From assembly GCA_905221605.1 (NCBI GenBank), contig CAJNDS010002675.1, positions 40,001 through 104,000 on the forward strand: a stretch of 64,000 nt of DNA, written 5' to 3'. The position numbers and the translations under genes are program-made. Origin of the DNA: Symbiodinium natans (taxonomy: Eukaryota > Sar > Dinophyceae > Suessiales > Symbiodiniaceae). Positions 1 through 9,489 of this stretch are shown piece by piece (the stretch's first letter is position 1; each line of letters begins with the position of its first letter). The notes beneath the pieces were generated by a model, which was given only the letters and a program-made list of their open reading frames with translations, made no database searches and was not told the origin of the DNA.

Positions 1-190
1 CTAGGCTTCTTCAAGTGGCCCCAAAGGGGGCTTGTGAAGAAAATGTCGTAACCTCCGGGTTTCCAGGCCCCCGAAACGCATTCAAGTAAGTGTGGTGCGA
101 TCCACTTCTCGCCAGAGCAGGCGAATCAAAAGCCACGTATCACGCCTCGCTGGCGTGACACTTTGGTCCTGGCAAGCTCCGGTTCATTCA
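1..190 (+). repeat. Diverged direct repeat, copy 1
   Basis: This segment and positions 540-752 share an ordered set of blocks: a GGCTTCTT start, GTCG(T/G)AA(A)CC, CCCCCGAAA(A)CGCA, GTGGTGCGATCC, GCCAGAGC and GTCCTGGCAAGCTCC. The copies are clearly diverged. Two telomere-like arrays lie between them. No reading frame is convincing in either copy, and no function can be assigned. Confidence 0.6.
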
Positions 191-229
191 TAAACCCTAA
201 ACCCTAAACCCTAAACCCTAAACCCTAAT
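191..229 (-). repeat. Telomere-like CCCTAAA array
   Basis: About five CCCTAAA units (TTTAGGG on the minus strand), the plant and dinoflagellate telomere unit. Unique sequence on both sides makes this an interstitial array, not a chromosome end. Confidence 0.9.
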
Positions 230-334
230 AGCTCATCCTGGGCTCGGTCCCAGTTCAGAGGCGCCCTTAGGCATGTGGGGGAGGGCACCGATATCAAGGC
301 ACAGGGCCACGTCAGCATCTCATGTACTGCATTG

Positions 335-412
335 CCCTAAACCCTAAACCCTAAACCCTAAACCCTAAACCCGAAACCCTAAACCCTAAACCCTAAACCC
401 TAAACCCTAAAC
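335..412 (-). repeat. Telomere-like CCCTAAA array
   Basis: About eleven CCCTAAA units with one CCCGAAA variant, lying between unique segments. Confidence 0.9.
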
Positions 413-539
413 AGACCGCTCGACAGGGAAAGCCCCCACGCATCGGGGATGACTCCTGCGACCCTGCGCCCAAAGGGCCGGCCTTCAAAACTCCGACCGT
501 ACTTGAGCGCTTCGGAGGTTGCCATGGTCGTAAGAAAGG

Positions 540-752
540 CTCGGCTTCTTGAAGCAGCCCGAAAAAAGGCTTATGAAATCGTGTCGGAAACCTTCGGGTC
601 TCTTGAAACTGTTAGGCTGGGATGATGTGCTAGCAACCCCCGAAAACGCAATCAAGCAAGTTGTGGTGCGATCCCATCACTCCTTGCCAGAGCGAAATTG
701 CCCCAAGGGAAATGACTCTTGCAACCAGTGACATGTTGTCCTGGCAAGCTCC
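540..752 (+). repeat. Diverged direct repeat, copy 2
   Basis: Second copy of the block seen at 1-190, with insertions relative to copy 1. It ends in the same GTCCTGGCAAGCTCC string. Confidence 0.6.
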
Positions 753-766
753 TCATTCCCGAGAGT

Positions 767-1042
767 TCACTTCAACCAGACGTTAAGCATGGGCACACCT
801 TGCAGGGCAACATTCGGCCAGTCAGTGTCGCTTGTGGGAGCATCGTATCCGTTCCCATTCTGCGTAAAGCCGTTGGTCGAATTTGAGCCAGAAGGTAGCA
901 CACCAACAGCCAGGCAGAAATCATCTGGGAATGTGTTGCCCTGGTCGTTGATTGTAGCTGCAGGGTACGATCCGCCATGATCCATCAGCTTCATAATGCC
1001 GTACTGATTTTGCCAACCTGAGTAGCCCAGTAACCATATCAT
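767..1042 (-). CDS. Exon-like ORF, hypothetical protein fragment
   Basis: An open minus-strand frame of about 90 codons with balanced, protein-like composition. It is rich in Gly, Asn, Asp and Trp and ends ...VALQGVPMLNVWLK before a stop. The part upstream of GYSGWQNQYG is probably intron, because an introner-like repeat (1047-1119) abuts the frame there. It may therefore be the last exon of a host gene whose other exons are not visible. I do not recognise a family. It could also be a relic exon carried in the repeat mosaic. Confidence 0.35.
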   Translation of the reverse strand: MIWLLGYSGWQNQYGIMKLMDHGGSYPAATINDQGNTFPDDFCLAVGVLPSGSNSTNGFTQNGNGYDAPTSDTDWPNVALQGVPMLNVWLK

Positions 1043-1046
1043 AATC

Positions 1047-1119
1047 AGGGCACCCTTTTTTTGGTTGGTTACTTTATAAGGGAACCCAGAACCAAAATAA
1101 GGGAAAGGGGTACCACTGG
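1047..1119 (-). repeat. Introner-like repeat, copy 1
   Basis: A 73-bp unit that starts AGGGCACCC and ends GGGGTACCACTGG, with short inverted termini (GGGYACC/GGTACCC) and a core TTGGTTGGTTACTTTATAAGGGA. Related units lie at 19152-19200 and 19204-19285, inside an intron of another gene. This copy directly borders the exon-like frame at 767-1042, which suits an intron-forming mobile unit (inference). Confidence 0.5.
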
Positions 1120-1690
1120 GCTACCAAGCAACACGTCTCATTGGCACCATCTTGGTTGTGGACAAGCACTTGGTGGCCTGGCGCAGCGTTGATCGTGGCC
1201 GTGCCTGCTGGCTGCAAGACAAAGAGCGTTACACCAAAGACATGCTACAACATGGAAATGCAATGGGCAATTTCTTACTTAACATGGAACTCATGGACAC
1301 ACTCTATCAACATAACATGAAATAAGCATGAAATTCATGGAGCAAGCATGGCACCATGAAGGCCAACGAGCGCGCCTGCAGAGTGGTTCCACCATGTCGA
1401 GATCTCGCGGTCTGTATCCATCTCCCACCTCAGGGGATGGACTCCCTGGGAGAAAAACACTAGTACCTTGGGATGTTCCCGCTTCTACTAACAGTCCTTC
1501 ATAGGGGTAAGAATAGGGGATACGAAAACCCCGATTGAGGACTGCTTGTAAAAGGGGTAACGTCCCAAACTCGACCCATCGACAACAGAACACAGCCATG
1601 CAAATGTTGGCCTCATGGATTCGTTGCCATTTTCGTTGCCTTAGGACTGGAAGGCACCCGCAAACCTTCTGTCCCTGCGACTGGAACTCT
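1120..1690. other. Unique segment without a supported gene
   Basis: No coding frame here is convincing on either strand. The short open frames in it overlap on opposite strands and show no family features. Confidence 0.5.
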
Positions 1691-2240
1691 GAATATACTG
1701 GACTAGTCTATCAAGCAATGAACTACGAAAACATGGAAACAATTACATACAACTTTCTATTGTGTCGTGTTCTAAGAGCTACTAACTTTCTATTGTGTGG
1801 TGTTCTAAGAGCTACCATATACACGATCATATCCGTATACATTTGAACACAGTTGCATACTCGTATGTACTATTGCAAACTTCATATAAGAGTAAATCAA
1901 GTATATACTGGACGATATAGAAATTGTGATGCTAGAGTGGGTATTTGATTCTACTAGGTTAAAACCATACTGTATACACAGTTGTGAAACACTAATTTAC
2001 ATAAGCAAACATATAAAAACATCATAAACATACACAAAATAAAGCTCAAACGTATGTGCAACAATCAAAGCTAAGAAAAACATATACCGAAAGTATACAT
2101 TGCCTGTATACAAAAAGAAAATACCTTTAAAAAAAATATGTTCTTGAAAATATATGTAGGAATTCGTGTATATTTACATGTACATGTCTTTGCTTACAGT
2201 ACGCATACCATGCGATACGGTATTAGACTATACTGAAGGT
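1691..2240. other. AT-rich island with a 34-bp tandem duplication
   Basis: Composition shifts sharply to A+T compared with the GC-rich flanks. At about 1751-1815 a 34-bp unit (AACTTTCTATTGTGTSGTG, then TTCTAAGAGCTAC) occurs twice in tandem. No coding frame is supported. It may be the AT-rich tail or spacer of an unidentified element. Confidence 0.5.
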
Positions 2241-2248
2241 CTGTTTTT

Positions 2249-2270
2249 CCTAAACCCTAAACCCTAAACC
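2249..2270 (-). repeat. Short telomere-like array
   Basis: Three CCCTAAA-type units. Confidence 0.75.
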
Positions 2271-2352
2271 GTGAAACGCACTTTTCTTTGCTTCGAAGCT
2301 GCTCAGCCGGACCTCCGAGGCGCAATTCACAGCCATGTCGACTGCGGGGATA

Positions 2353-2383
2353 CTAGCCCACCTCCGCCCACAGAAGATACAAG
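2353..2383 (+). repeat. Array-flanking 30-bp repeat, copy 1
   Basis: AGCCCACCTCCGCCCACAGA, followed by AGATACAA, occurs directly before a TTTAGGG array. The same string stands directly before another array at 3153-3181. The array-unique junction itself was therefore duplicated. Confidence 0.75.
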
Positions 2384-2607
2384 GTCTAGGGTTTCGGGTT
2401 TAGGGTTTAAGGTTTAGGGTTTAAGGCTTAGGGCTTAGGGTTTAGGGCTTAGGGTTTCGGGCTTCGGGTTTGGGGTTTCGGGTTCGGGCTTCGGGTTTCG
2501 GGTTTCGGGTTTCGGGTTTAGGGTTTAGGGTTTAGGGTTTAGGGTTTAGGGTTTAGGGTTTAGGGTTTAGGGTTTAGGGTTTAGGGTTTAGGGTTTAGGG
2601 TTTAGAG
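2384..2607 (+). repeat. Telomere-like TTTAGGG array with TTTCGGG variants
   Basis: About 31 units. The first half is degenerate (TTTCGGG, TTTAAGG, CTTAGGG) and the second half is nearly perfect TTTAGGG. Confidence 0.9.
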
Positions 2608-2939
2608 TTCAGCTGTGATAAGGCGTAGACGTTGTGAAGGTATGGTTGTGGAACAAGCTTGAAAGAGAGGCGCGAAGAGCAGCTTTGGCCCGATTGTGGA
2701 AGGCCATCTAACACTTTCCTCCCACCCCACGCCGTCCAAGGTGGCAAAGCCAAGGAGGCAAAGCCCCCCAAACCTATTCCTTTTAGGGTTTAGGCCTCAA
2801 CTCAGATAACAGTCCACTTCTAAACACTTCTTCCGTCCTGAATGTCAGGAGTTGTAAGAAGTTTTCCGGGTCCAAGCTGTCTGAAGCAAATCGCAGGGTC
2901 TAACCCAGGCAGGCCCAAGAAGGCCCCGGAAGGCCCCCG

Positions 2940-3150
2940 GAAGCGCCCACTTCCAAGGCAAGGTTCAGGGGGTCCCTAAAAGGGGTCCAGGAGGTGGGCC
3001 GGGGCCAGGAGGCGGGCGTCGGGGGTCCGGTGAACCGGGTTCAGGGGCCCCGGGGATGCAGGGGGGCCCAGAGGGGGGGTCCTTCAGGAGGCACAGCAAA
3101 ACAGCTTTTTGGCGGCAGACTGCGGCGAGGGGTTCGGGATCCCCTGGACA
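2940..3150 (+). other. G-rich segment
   Basis: Dense runs of G (GGAGG, GGGGCC, seven-G runs) on the plus strand could form G-quadruplexes. The frames crossing it encode Gly/Pro-rich strings and look compositional only. Confidence 0.5.
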
Positions 3151-3152
3151 CC

Positions 3153-3181
3153 AGCCCACCTCCGCCCACAGAAGATACAAA
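3153..3181 (+). repeat. Array-flanking 30-bp repeat, copy 2
   Basis: Same sequence as 2353-2383, again immediately followed by a TTTAGGG-type array. Confidence 0.75.
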
Positions 3182-3246
3182 GTTTAGGGTTGAGGGCTTA
3201 GGGCTTAGGGCTTAGGGCTTGGGGCTTAGGGTTTAGGGTATAGGGT
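3182..3246 (+). repeat. Telomere-like TTTAGGG/CTTAGGG array
   Basis: About nine degenerate units, with GCTTAGGG and GTTGAGG variants. Confidence 0.85.
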
Positions 3247-3334
3247 TCGCCAGTGAAGTTGGCGCCAGAGCATTGGAGGAAGCATCTTTTGATAAAGGCG
3301 ACCCTAGGGCGCAACCCTATGACCCTTTCTGGTT

Positions 3335-3500
3335 TGGTCGCCTTTTTTATACCCTTCTTTATACCCTTATTGTTGGGTCGCCATATTTTGTCACCTTTTT
3401 TGTTTGGTCGACTTTTGTTGTTACCCTTTTTTGTTTGGTCGCCTTTTTTATCACCTTTTTTGTTTGGTCGCCCTTTTCCCTTTTTTGTTGGATCGTCTTT
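3335..3500 (+). repeat. Pyrimidine-rich minisatellite (TTTTTTGTTTGGTCGCC)
   Basis: Imperfect tandem repetition of a pyrimidine-rich unit built around TTTTTTGTTTGGTCGCC. Open frames in all three plus-strand phases are a by-product of the repeat. Confidence 0.75.
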
Positions 3501-3519
3501 CTACTCTTTGCACTCCTCC

Positions 3520-3845
3520 AAGATGCACTTTTTCCAGATGCCCTCCCGCCAGATGCCCTCTTTCCAAATGCCCTCCTTCCAGATTCTTTCCTCCCATACG
3601 CCTTCCCACATATCCTCTTTTCAGATGCTCTCTCTCAGATGTTTGCTTCCCAGTTGCCATCTTTCAAGATGCCCTCCTCCCAGCTGCCCTCTTTTCAGCC
3701 GCCCTCCTGCGAGATGCCTTCCCACATGCCCTCCTTTTTCAGATGCCCTCTTCCCAGCTTCTCTCTTTTCAGATGTCCTCTTTCCATATGTTTTTCAGAC
3801 GCTTTCTTTCCAGATGTCCTCCTTCCAGTTGCCCTCTTCCCGGAC
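3520..3845 (+). repeat. Minisatellite of about 15 bp (CAGATGCCCTCYTTC)
   Basis: About twenty imperfect copies of CAGATGCCCTCCTTCC or CAGCTGCCCTCTTTC. The unit length keeps several frames open at once, so these are not treated as genes. Confidence 0.8.
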
Positions 3846-3846
3846 A

Positions 3847-3861
3847 TTTAGGGTTTAGGGT

Positions 3862-3893
<32 letters not shown>

Positions 3894-3900
3894 GGTTTAG
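3847..3900 (+). repeat. Telomere-like array, TTGAGGG variant
   Basis: Begins TTTAGGG and then switches to five TTGAGGG units. A homogenised variant inside one array points to local slippage or unequal exchange. Confidence 0.85.
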
Positions 3901-4054
3901 AGTGAGGTTTAAGTAAATTGAAACTTATTTCCCGCATAGAAAACAGGTTTAAGTAAATTGAAGGGATAGAAAAGGAGAACGGGTTCGGGACAAAACAAAA
4001 AGACAGCAACTTCACTGGCGCAGTTAGCGCAGCTCTAAAATTTAGGGTTTAGGC

Positions 4055-4059
4055 TTTAG
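4055..4059 (+). repeat. Target site duplication of element F, left (TTTAG)
   Basis: TTTAG directly precedes the left LTR and recurs directly after the right LTR (7148-7152). The target was a TTTAGGG-type array, so a chance match is possible. The position is exactly as expected for a 5-bp duplication. Confidence 0.6.
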
Positions 4060-4174
4060 TATTGTTACCAGCGGAAAGCCCTAAACACGTTGGTTACAGT
4101 GCAGCGCACTTTTGTCTTGAGCCAATGAAGTAGCGTAAATGAGGTATAAGAGCTAGTATCTTCAAGTACAAATA
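4060..4174 (-). repeat. Element F 3' LTR
   Basis: The 115-bp repeat matches 7033-7147. On the minus strand it starts TATTTGTACTTGAAG directly after the polypurine tract. It contains CATTGGCTCAAG, sharing ten bases with the 3' end of the dinoflagellate spliced leader (minus strand of 4116-4125). Confidence 0.75.
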
Positions 4175-4184
4175 CCCCCCGCGC
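4175..4184 (-). promoter_or_regulatory. Element F polypurine tract
   Basis: Minus strand GCGCGGGGGG abuts the 3' LTR. This is the expected site of plus-strand DNA priming in LTR elements. Confidence 0.6.
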
Positions 4185-4427
4185 ATCTTAGAGCAACGGA
4201 GAGGCGTTCAACTAGCTCTCAACGACGCTACTTTGAAAGCAACAAAGTGAAAGACTGCTGTGCACCTACCTGACCAACACATCGCTGCCAAACAACCCGG
4301 CAGGGTGTTGGTGTTTGCCTGGAGCTTTGCTCCGCGGCTCCGAAAAGGACTGGCTAAAGTGGAAAAGGTAGCCAGCTCGTCAGAGCGGCGAAACCAAGCC
4401 GTCAGGCTGGTGCTTCTGAAAAGCGGC

Positions 4428-6625
4428 TCAGTAGTCGCGCTTCCAGCAATCATTCTCGCGATCCCATGACCAGTTGTGCCATCCACGGAGGTAAGCCTTG
4501 ACGTGGTCCGGACCCATGAGCTGAATGCGAGTGAGGGAGTCATGAACTGGTATGGCATACATGGCGTTATCGACGGTCATCTCCAGGATGTCCAAGGCCC
4601 TCATCACCGCCCACATGTAGCCTATCCAGGTCGGCCAGTTGACATCCCGGTCACGGGCGTGATCAATGTCATGGCCGGTGGCAAACTCGCCCCACTCAAC
4701 AACACGGTCGAGCGTGTCAAAGATGCGCTGGCGACCGCGACTGCTAGCGACATTCGCCCTGGACTGCCTTCTCTGCTCGTCCGTTGGCGGGTCGCTTGGC
4801 TCCACCACAGGAGGTTGGGGAGCCGTTTTGCAGGGCGAGAGGAAACTGGTGAGGCAATCCTCTGCCTAGCAGGCGGGCGCTCATCAGCGAATGGGCGGCC
4901 CTGCGCGGTTGCAGCCCAATCGTCCGCTGAGACGTAGTCCCTTGCGAGCTGTGGCGGACGTGGCTTGGACTTCACAGCAGTGGATGCCGGTCGCGACGCA
5001 GGCGAAGAAGATTGGTCCGCAGGCCGAGGGGGCGGCGGTCGCTTCGCAGCCAAATGGAGTGGCCTTGACCACGATGGGCTGAGCTCCTGCCGGAGGAGGG
5101 GGACCGTCGGTTGGCGCTGCTTTCCACAGTGACTGACAATCCCTTGTTCTGCTCTCGACAGGGCGACCCTGCTGGGCGCCGGGAGTCTGCGACCTTCCCC
5201 TTAAGGACTGTGGCTGATCATTCCAAGGCGGGGTCCTGGAGCTTGGCGTCGAAGAAGCCCTCGTCCTCCTCAAGTCATCAACCCGATCCTGATGCTTCTG
5301 ATTCTGAGGGCGCGTGTCCTGAAACGCGTGAACTCGAGGAACTGTGAAAGCTGACGATCTCCAAGCGACGCGAACCCTTCCGGGACGTGGACACTCTGGG
5401 ACATCCTGAGGTTTGGCGCAAACTCACCCCTCTTTGTCGAGCGGGGAAGATCACGTCTGATCAAAGCAACAAGTTCTCCAAGGATGGATGCCAGAGTTCG
5501 CCCGGTAGCGTACCACCTTTCATTCGGCGTGTTCGTCATGATGAAGAACCGATCGTCAGTGGTTCGGTGGATAGCGAACATAATCACGGCGATTTCGGTG
5601 ACTGAGTAAAAACGATCCTGGAAGGAAATGAAACAATCCGTCAGGATGTCGATGTACTCGTCGCCGTCGGCCCAAAGAAAGGCTAAGCGGCCGTCCACAT
5701 TGTAGTACGCGTCCTGGCCTTCGGCATATTTGCCCCCAGCCATGCCTGGGTTGGGCAAGCGCACATCTGCGAACCTGGTGATCTCACTGAGGCTGGAGAA
5801 GCTCAAACCCTGTGACGTCCAATTGTAGGCGTCCATGGGCGACTCCGACAGGATCGCGGCCAATGAGATGTCGTCACCAGTTCTAGCCTTTGCGCGCTTG
5901 AGCGAGTGATTGATCTTCGCCTTGAGGGTGGCCCCAGAAGAAGACTTTCTCCTGTCGACAGTAGTAGCAAACGCATCAGCGATGCGTCGGGGGGCACGAC
6001 GGTCTCGACTTGAGTTCAGGCTGCGGGAGGGCTGAATCTCGAAGATGTTCATCGGCCTACCCCTCCGGGCGGCGTCCTGACGAGCCTCGCAGGGCTGCGC
6101 CATCTTGGCCAAATCTGTGGCCAACGTGAGACGCTCGTTGCAGCGGATGCACCTGGTAAGCCCATCAATGAGGTCGTTGCAGTCGCAGAAAGGGAAGTTG
6201 AAATTGGGGCACGCAACACATTGCTGGAACCTGAAGTACTTGCGTTCCCCACGAAGTCGGCGACCGACTGTGAGAGCTGTTTGCGCTGGCAGAACAAGTG
6301 CTCTCATGCCCCACGTAGCGTTGCGCATCGACGGCTAGAGTGGATGCCCTTCCGGGATCCGAGCCGGCTGACCTCCATAGTCCCAAGAGGGTACGTAGTG
6401 CAGCTGGAACGGGGTGATCACATCGGCCGCCAGTGGTGCCCACTCTGTGAAATACTCATCACGAGGAATAGTCAGGTACTCCAAGAAGCAGCTGGCTTCA
6501 CCATCGCTCATGCACCTGAAAGGATCATTGTCAAAGATGGGCATCACATTCCTGTGCGCGACAAACTCCTTCACGGCTTTGTCGATGCGGAGGCGGGCAT
6601 ACTCATGGCCAACTGCCTTGCGTCA
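4428..6625 (-). pseudogene. Element F gene, broken; Cys-rich, otherwise unknown
   Basis: On the minus strand one frame runs from about 6623 to 5270, interrupted only by an in-frame TAG at 6335-6337. It contains a Cys cluster (CVACPN, then FCDCND, then CIRCNE) that looks zinc-binding. Downstream the frame is lost twice across a Pro/Ser/Arg-rich linker (about 5270-4810). It resumes at about 4808-4428 with a Trp-rich end (WPTWIGYMWAVMRALDI) and a stop. Summed over frames, this is one protein of about 700 residues. No RT, integrase, RNase H or protease motif is visible. Position between LTRs suggests a gag-like or captured gene. I do not recognise the family. Confidence 0.5.
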
Positions 6626-7012
6626 ATCTGATTCGCCTGAAGCTGCCTTCGGTCTACATGTTGGGCATTTTGGAATGTGGGAGAGTAATTTGTTGACACT
6701 CTCTCCGTAGGTGAATACAGGGGGTTGCCAACCCTGGGATCATGTTCCATGAATGCATAGAGCCTACGCCACCAGCGTCCATGAGATTCCGTTCACTTAC
6801 GGCTCCAAGGTGCACGATCCTTGCATCGTTCTGGGCTGACAGCAATGCTAAGTTTTCTTGGCTTAGCGTCGCAACCTCACCCTCCCGGGGAGGGCCTGTC
6901 TGAGCTGCTGAAGGTTCCCTGCAATGGGGTTGCTAAGAAGTGAAATAGTTTCATCCTCCACGGGTACGGGGATAGCTGCAGCATTTCCGGGAGAATGCCC
7001 TCCCATACAAAT

Positions 7013-7032
7013 AGAGTCTACGGCTGATAACT
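7013..7032 (-). promoter_or_regulatory. Element F candidate primer binding site
   Basis: Directly inside the 5' (right) LTR, the minus strand reads AGTTATCAGCCGTAG. It shares TATCAG with the copia-type TGGTATCAGAGC site, but it does not start with TGG. The call is weak. Confidence 0.3.
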
Positions 7033-7147
7033 TATTGTTACCAGCGGAAAGCCCTAAACACGTTGGTTACAGTGCAGCGCACTTTTGTCTTGAGCCAATG
7101 AAGTAGCGTAAATGAGGTATAAGAGCTAGTATCTTCAAGTACAAATA
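7033..7147 (-). repeat. Element F 5' LTR
   Basis: Copy of 4060-4174. Identical LTRs suggest a recent insertion, yet the internal gene already carries stops and frameshifts. The defect may therefore be a property of the whole family. Confidence 0.75.
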
Positions 7148-7180
7148 TTTAGGGTTTAGGGTTTAGGGTTTAGGGTTAGG
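7148..7180 (+). repeat. Telomere-like TTTAGGG array
   Basis: Right-hand remainder of the array into which element F inserted. Its first five bases serve as the right target duplication. Confidence 0.85.
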
Positions 7181-7331
7181 GTCAGTTCTCTATATCTTCC
7201 TGAGGTACCCACTAGTAGGGGGCCGCCTTAGAAAGCCCCAAAAGGAACCATACCTTCGGGAAACCACGATCACGAGAGTCTGCACAACTCAAGGAACTAG
7301 GGGGCCTAGGACCAAGTCAGCATAACTCTAC

Positions 7332-7394
7332 CCCTAAACCCTAAACCCTAAACCCTAAACCCTAAACCCCTAAACCCTAAACCTTAAACCCTAC
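7332..7394 (-). repeat. Telomere-like CCCTAAA array
   Basis: About nine CCCTAAA units. Confidence 0.9.
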
Positions 7395-7739
7395 CAGGGC
7401 GCGAGTTGGTGGTGATGATTCGGGTTTGAAGCTGGGACTCGCTGTGGTAGGCCCGCAGCCAGCCATCAGTGATCGCGAACTGGCCAGCAATTTGGCCGAC
7501 CAAGGTCCAGCCTCCCGAATGGTCAAAGTTTAGCTTTAGGGTTTAGGGTTTAGGCCGTCAGAAGCCCTCAAAAAACATGGGAGATGTGTAGTAGGCAATG
7601 AAGAGACCCCCCAGTTGCAAGATCGAATGTTTCAGAACAAGTGTTTCTGGAACACCCCAAGAGTTTGCTTAGATCTGAGTCTCAACATCTTGCAGTTGCA
7701 ACCAACATCTGACCCAATCCACTCAGGTACCTCGCTTTT

Positions 7740-7876
7740 CTTCGGCAACAGTACCAGCCTCCGTTGGTCATGTCGCAGAAGACCAGTGTGTCTTGGACGT
7801 TGTCATCCAAATCTCGGACTCTCACGGTGTACACGCCATCAGGAAGACTGCCGTTCGTGATCTGAAAGAGATCCAA
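7740..7876 (-). CDS. Exon-like fragment of a fibrinogen-related domain
   Basis: The minus-strand frame reads SLPDGVYTVRVRD, then DTLVFCDMTNGGW. Fibrinogen-related (FReD) domains begin with a GVYxI strand followed by a VxCDMxxGGGW segment, and the order and spacing fit. The frame begins after an AG at about 7869 and loses sense after GGWYCC, so it may be a single exon. The rest of the domain is not visible nearby. Alternatively it is an unrelated secreted-protein fragment. Confidence 0.35.
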
Positions 7877-8302
7877 GCAGGAACCCTGGAGGCAGGAAAG
7901 AAAGAGGCTTTGGATTCCCGGCTTTTGGGTTTACAAGGTTGCCTCTGATCTGATATCCAGACAGGAAGCCTGGAGGGACCCGTCGTCGGGAATCGACACA
8001 GATTCCTACCCACCAACTTCTGCCATTCTCAAACAAGACTTTCAAGGATGGCTTTCTGGAGAAGAGTGGAGGAATCTCACGGGCAGTCATACCTCGTGGA
8101 CGAAATTAACTAGATTTGTTTGGACCTCCTATCTTGAAGCATGAATATGGCTCCTTTGCTTCCCGTGGCAGAGGAAACATTTCATTGGGACACGGAACAG
8201 GCGGGTGACGTTCACGGATCAGACGTCAAACCCGAAACGAGCCCAAGCAACGCCACTTTACCCCCAAGCAGACCGCTGCCACAGCTTGTCGAGTGAAGCC
8301 AC

Positions 8303-8347
8303 ATAACCCATAACCCATAACCCTAAACCCTAAACCCTAAACCCCAA
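8303..8347 (-). repeat. Telomere-like CCCTAAA array
   Basis: Starts with two CCCATAA variants and continues with CCCTAAA. Confidence 0.85.
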
Positions 8348-8580
8348 ACCGGCAGCTTGTGATGCTTGCAGAGCGAGGTGCAGGAAACTGCCGGCAACGC
8401 CCCTTGGCGGGCAGGTGCTGTGGACGTTAGCAAAGGGGCTTCTTTGCAGGTCATAGCTTGGGTTTCATTGTACTTATCAACCAGCTATGACTGTAATTAT
8501 AACCATATTAGGGCACTTAAGGGGCTTATAAGTGGTTATAAGTGCACTGGTCAATAAGTGCCATGAACCTCCACGTAGCT

Positions 8581-8892
8581 TCAGGCGTGCTTATGAAGGC
8601 ATGCAGCTGTGGTGGTGGTGGTCGTCGTGGATGTGGTTGTCGTCGTCGTGGTCGTCGTGGTGCTCGTTGTGGTGCTCTCTGTTGTCGTCGATGTCGTCGT
8701 CGTCGTCGTTGTCGTCGTTGGGGATGATGTAGACCTGAGCCAACGGATCTGAACAGTTGCAGCATTTTTGCAGCGCAAGGAATTGGAAAATAGCACCGTC
8801 AACTTCTGAAGAAAGACATCTCCGATATCGAGCTTTGCACGAAGCATGTCATGCCCATCCCAGCAAAGCGTCTGCAACTTAACACTGCGCAT
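8581..8892 (-). CDS. Thr-repeat ORF, hypothetical protein fragment
   Basis: A minus-strand frame of about 100 codons. An ordinary N-terminal part (MLRAKLDIGDVFLQKLTVLF) is followed by about 45 residues that are almost all Thr with some Ser and Glu. The tract is encoded by an imperfect CGT/GGT trinucleotide repeat at 8600-8725. Poly-Thr linkers occur in extracellular algal proteins. The repeat alone keeps other frames open too, so only the unique N-terminal half argues for a gene. Confidence 0.3.
   Translation of the reverse strand: MRSVKLQTLCWDGHDMLRAKLDIGDVFLQKLTVLFSNSLRCKNAATVQIRWLRSTSSPTTTTTTTTTSTTTESTTTSTTTTTTTTTTSTTTTTTTAACLHKHA
8600..8725 (+). repeat. Trinucleotide repeat (GTC/GTG)n
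   Basis: Imperfect GTGGTGGTC/GTCGTCGTC microsatellite. Confidence 0.9.
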
Positions 8893-9239
8893 ATGCTCAT
8901 CACGAGACGACCCTTTAGTATCCCTTTAGGTGAAACACGGGTCGGGCCATGGTCTGGGCGCACATCTTGCCCCCGGCCCCCCGAGGCATTGACATCACGG
9001 TGATGCGACGCCACGTCGAGGTCCAAACTCGGACTTATGACCAGCCGTATACGGCGTGCAGAGAATGCAGAACAGGGCTCAAGACATTTCAAAGGCGCAG
9101 AGTTCCAAGCCGCGATCGACCTGAACACACAGCGCACAAGGATCCGATAGGGTCGCTAGGGCCGATAGGGTTGTGCGCTCCGACCCCAGCACAAAAACCT
9201 CCCCAACCACCTGAGACAAGTGGCGGGCCACGTCGGCAG

Positions 9240-9460
9240 GGCGCGTGGGACGCTGATGCCACGTACATACTGACGTCATGTTCCGCGGTGGCGGCATCCC
9301 ATCTACTGACTTCGGGCCGTGCCAGATGCGGTGATGCCACGTGGCGTCGTGATGCCACGTGAGATCGTGACGTGCTGCTCCTGACGCACCCCGACGCCAT
9401 GTCCTCTGACGACAGGTGGCTTCGTGACACCACGGCAGCTCGCGATGCCACCATGCCAGG
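9240..9460 (+). repeat. Irregular palindromic repeat cluster (GATGCCACGTG)
   Basis: GATGCCACGT or GATGCCACC recurs at about 9255, 9333, 9350 and 9445. It is mixed with GTGAYRTCAC-like and CGTGA strings, giving overlapping short palindromes (CCACGTGG). No gene is supported. Confidence 0.45.
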
Positions 9461-9489
9461 TAAGGACACTACATTACAACATGCACAAT

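Larger units (their letters stand above)
4060..7147 (-). mobile_element. Element F: small LTR element with one gene and no RT (TR-GAG/TRIM-like)
   Basis: A 3,088-bp unit is bounded by two 115-bp direct repeats (4060-4174 and 7033-7147). I saw no mismatches between them. Just inside the left repeat, the minus strand reads GCGCGGGGGG up to the LTR, a typical polypurine tract. This places the 3' LTR on the left and transcription on the minus strand. TTTAG stands outside both ends, and the insertion lies in a TTTAGGG-type array. The LTR termini are weakly inverted (TATTTGT/ACAATA). The interior holds a single decayed minus-strand gene and no RT, RNase H or integrase motif. The element must have been mobilised by another element's enzymes if it moved by retrotransposition (inference). 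Confidence 0.75.

Noticed and set aside
3253-3871. Long overlapping plus-strand frames (155-201 codons) rich in Phe, Pro, Leu and Ser
   Set aside because: They are open in all three phases because they read through pyrimidine-rich minisatellites. Composition, not coding, explains them.
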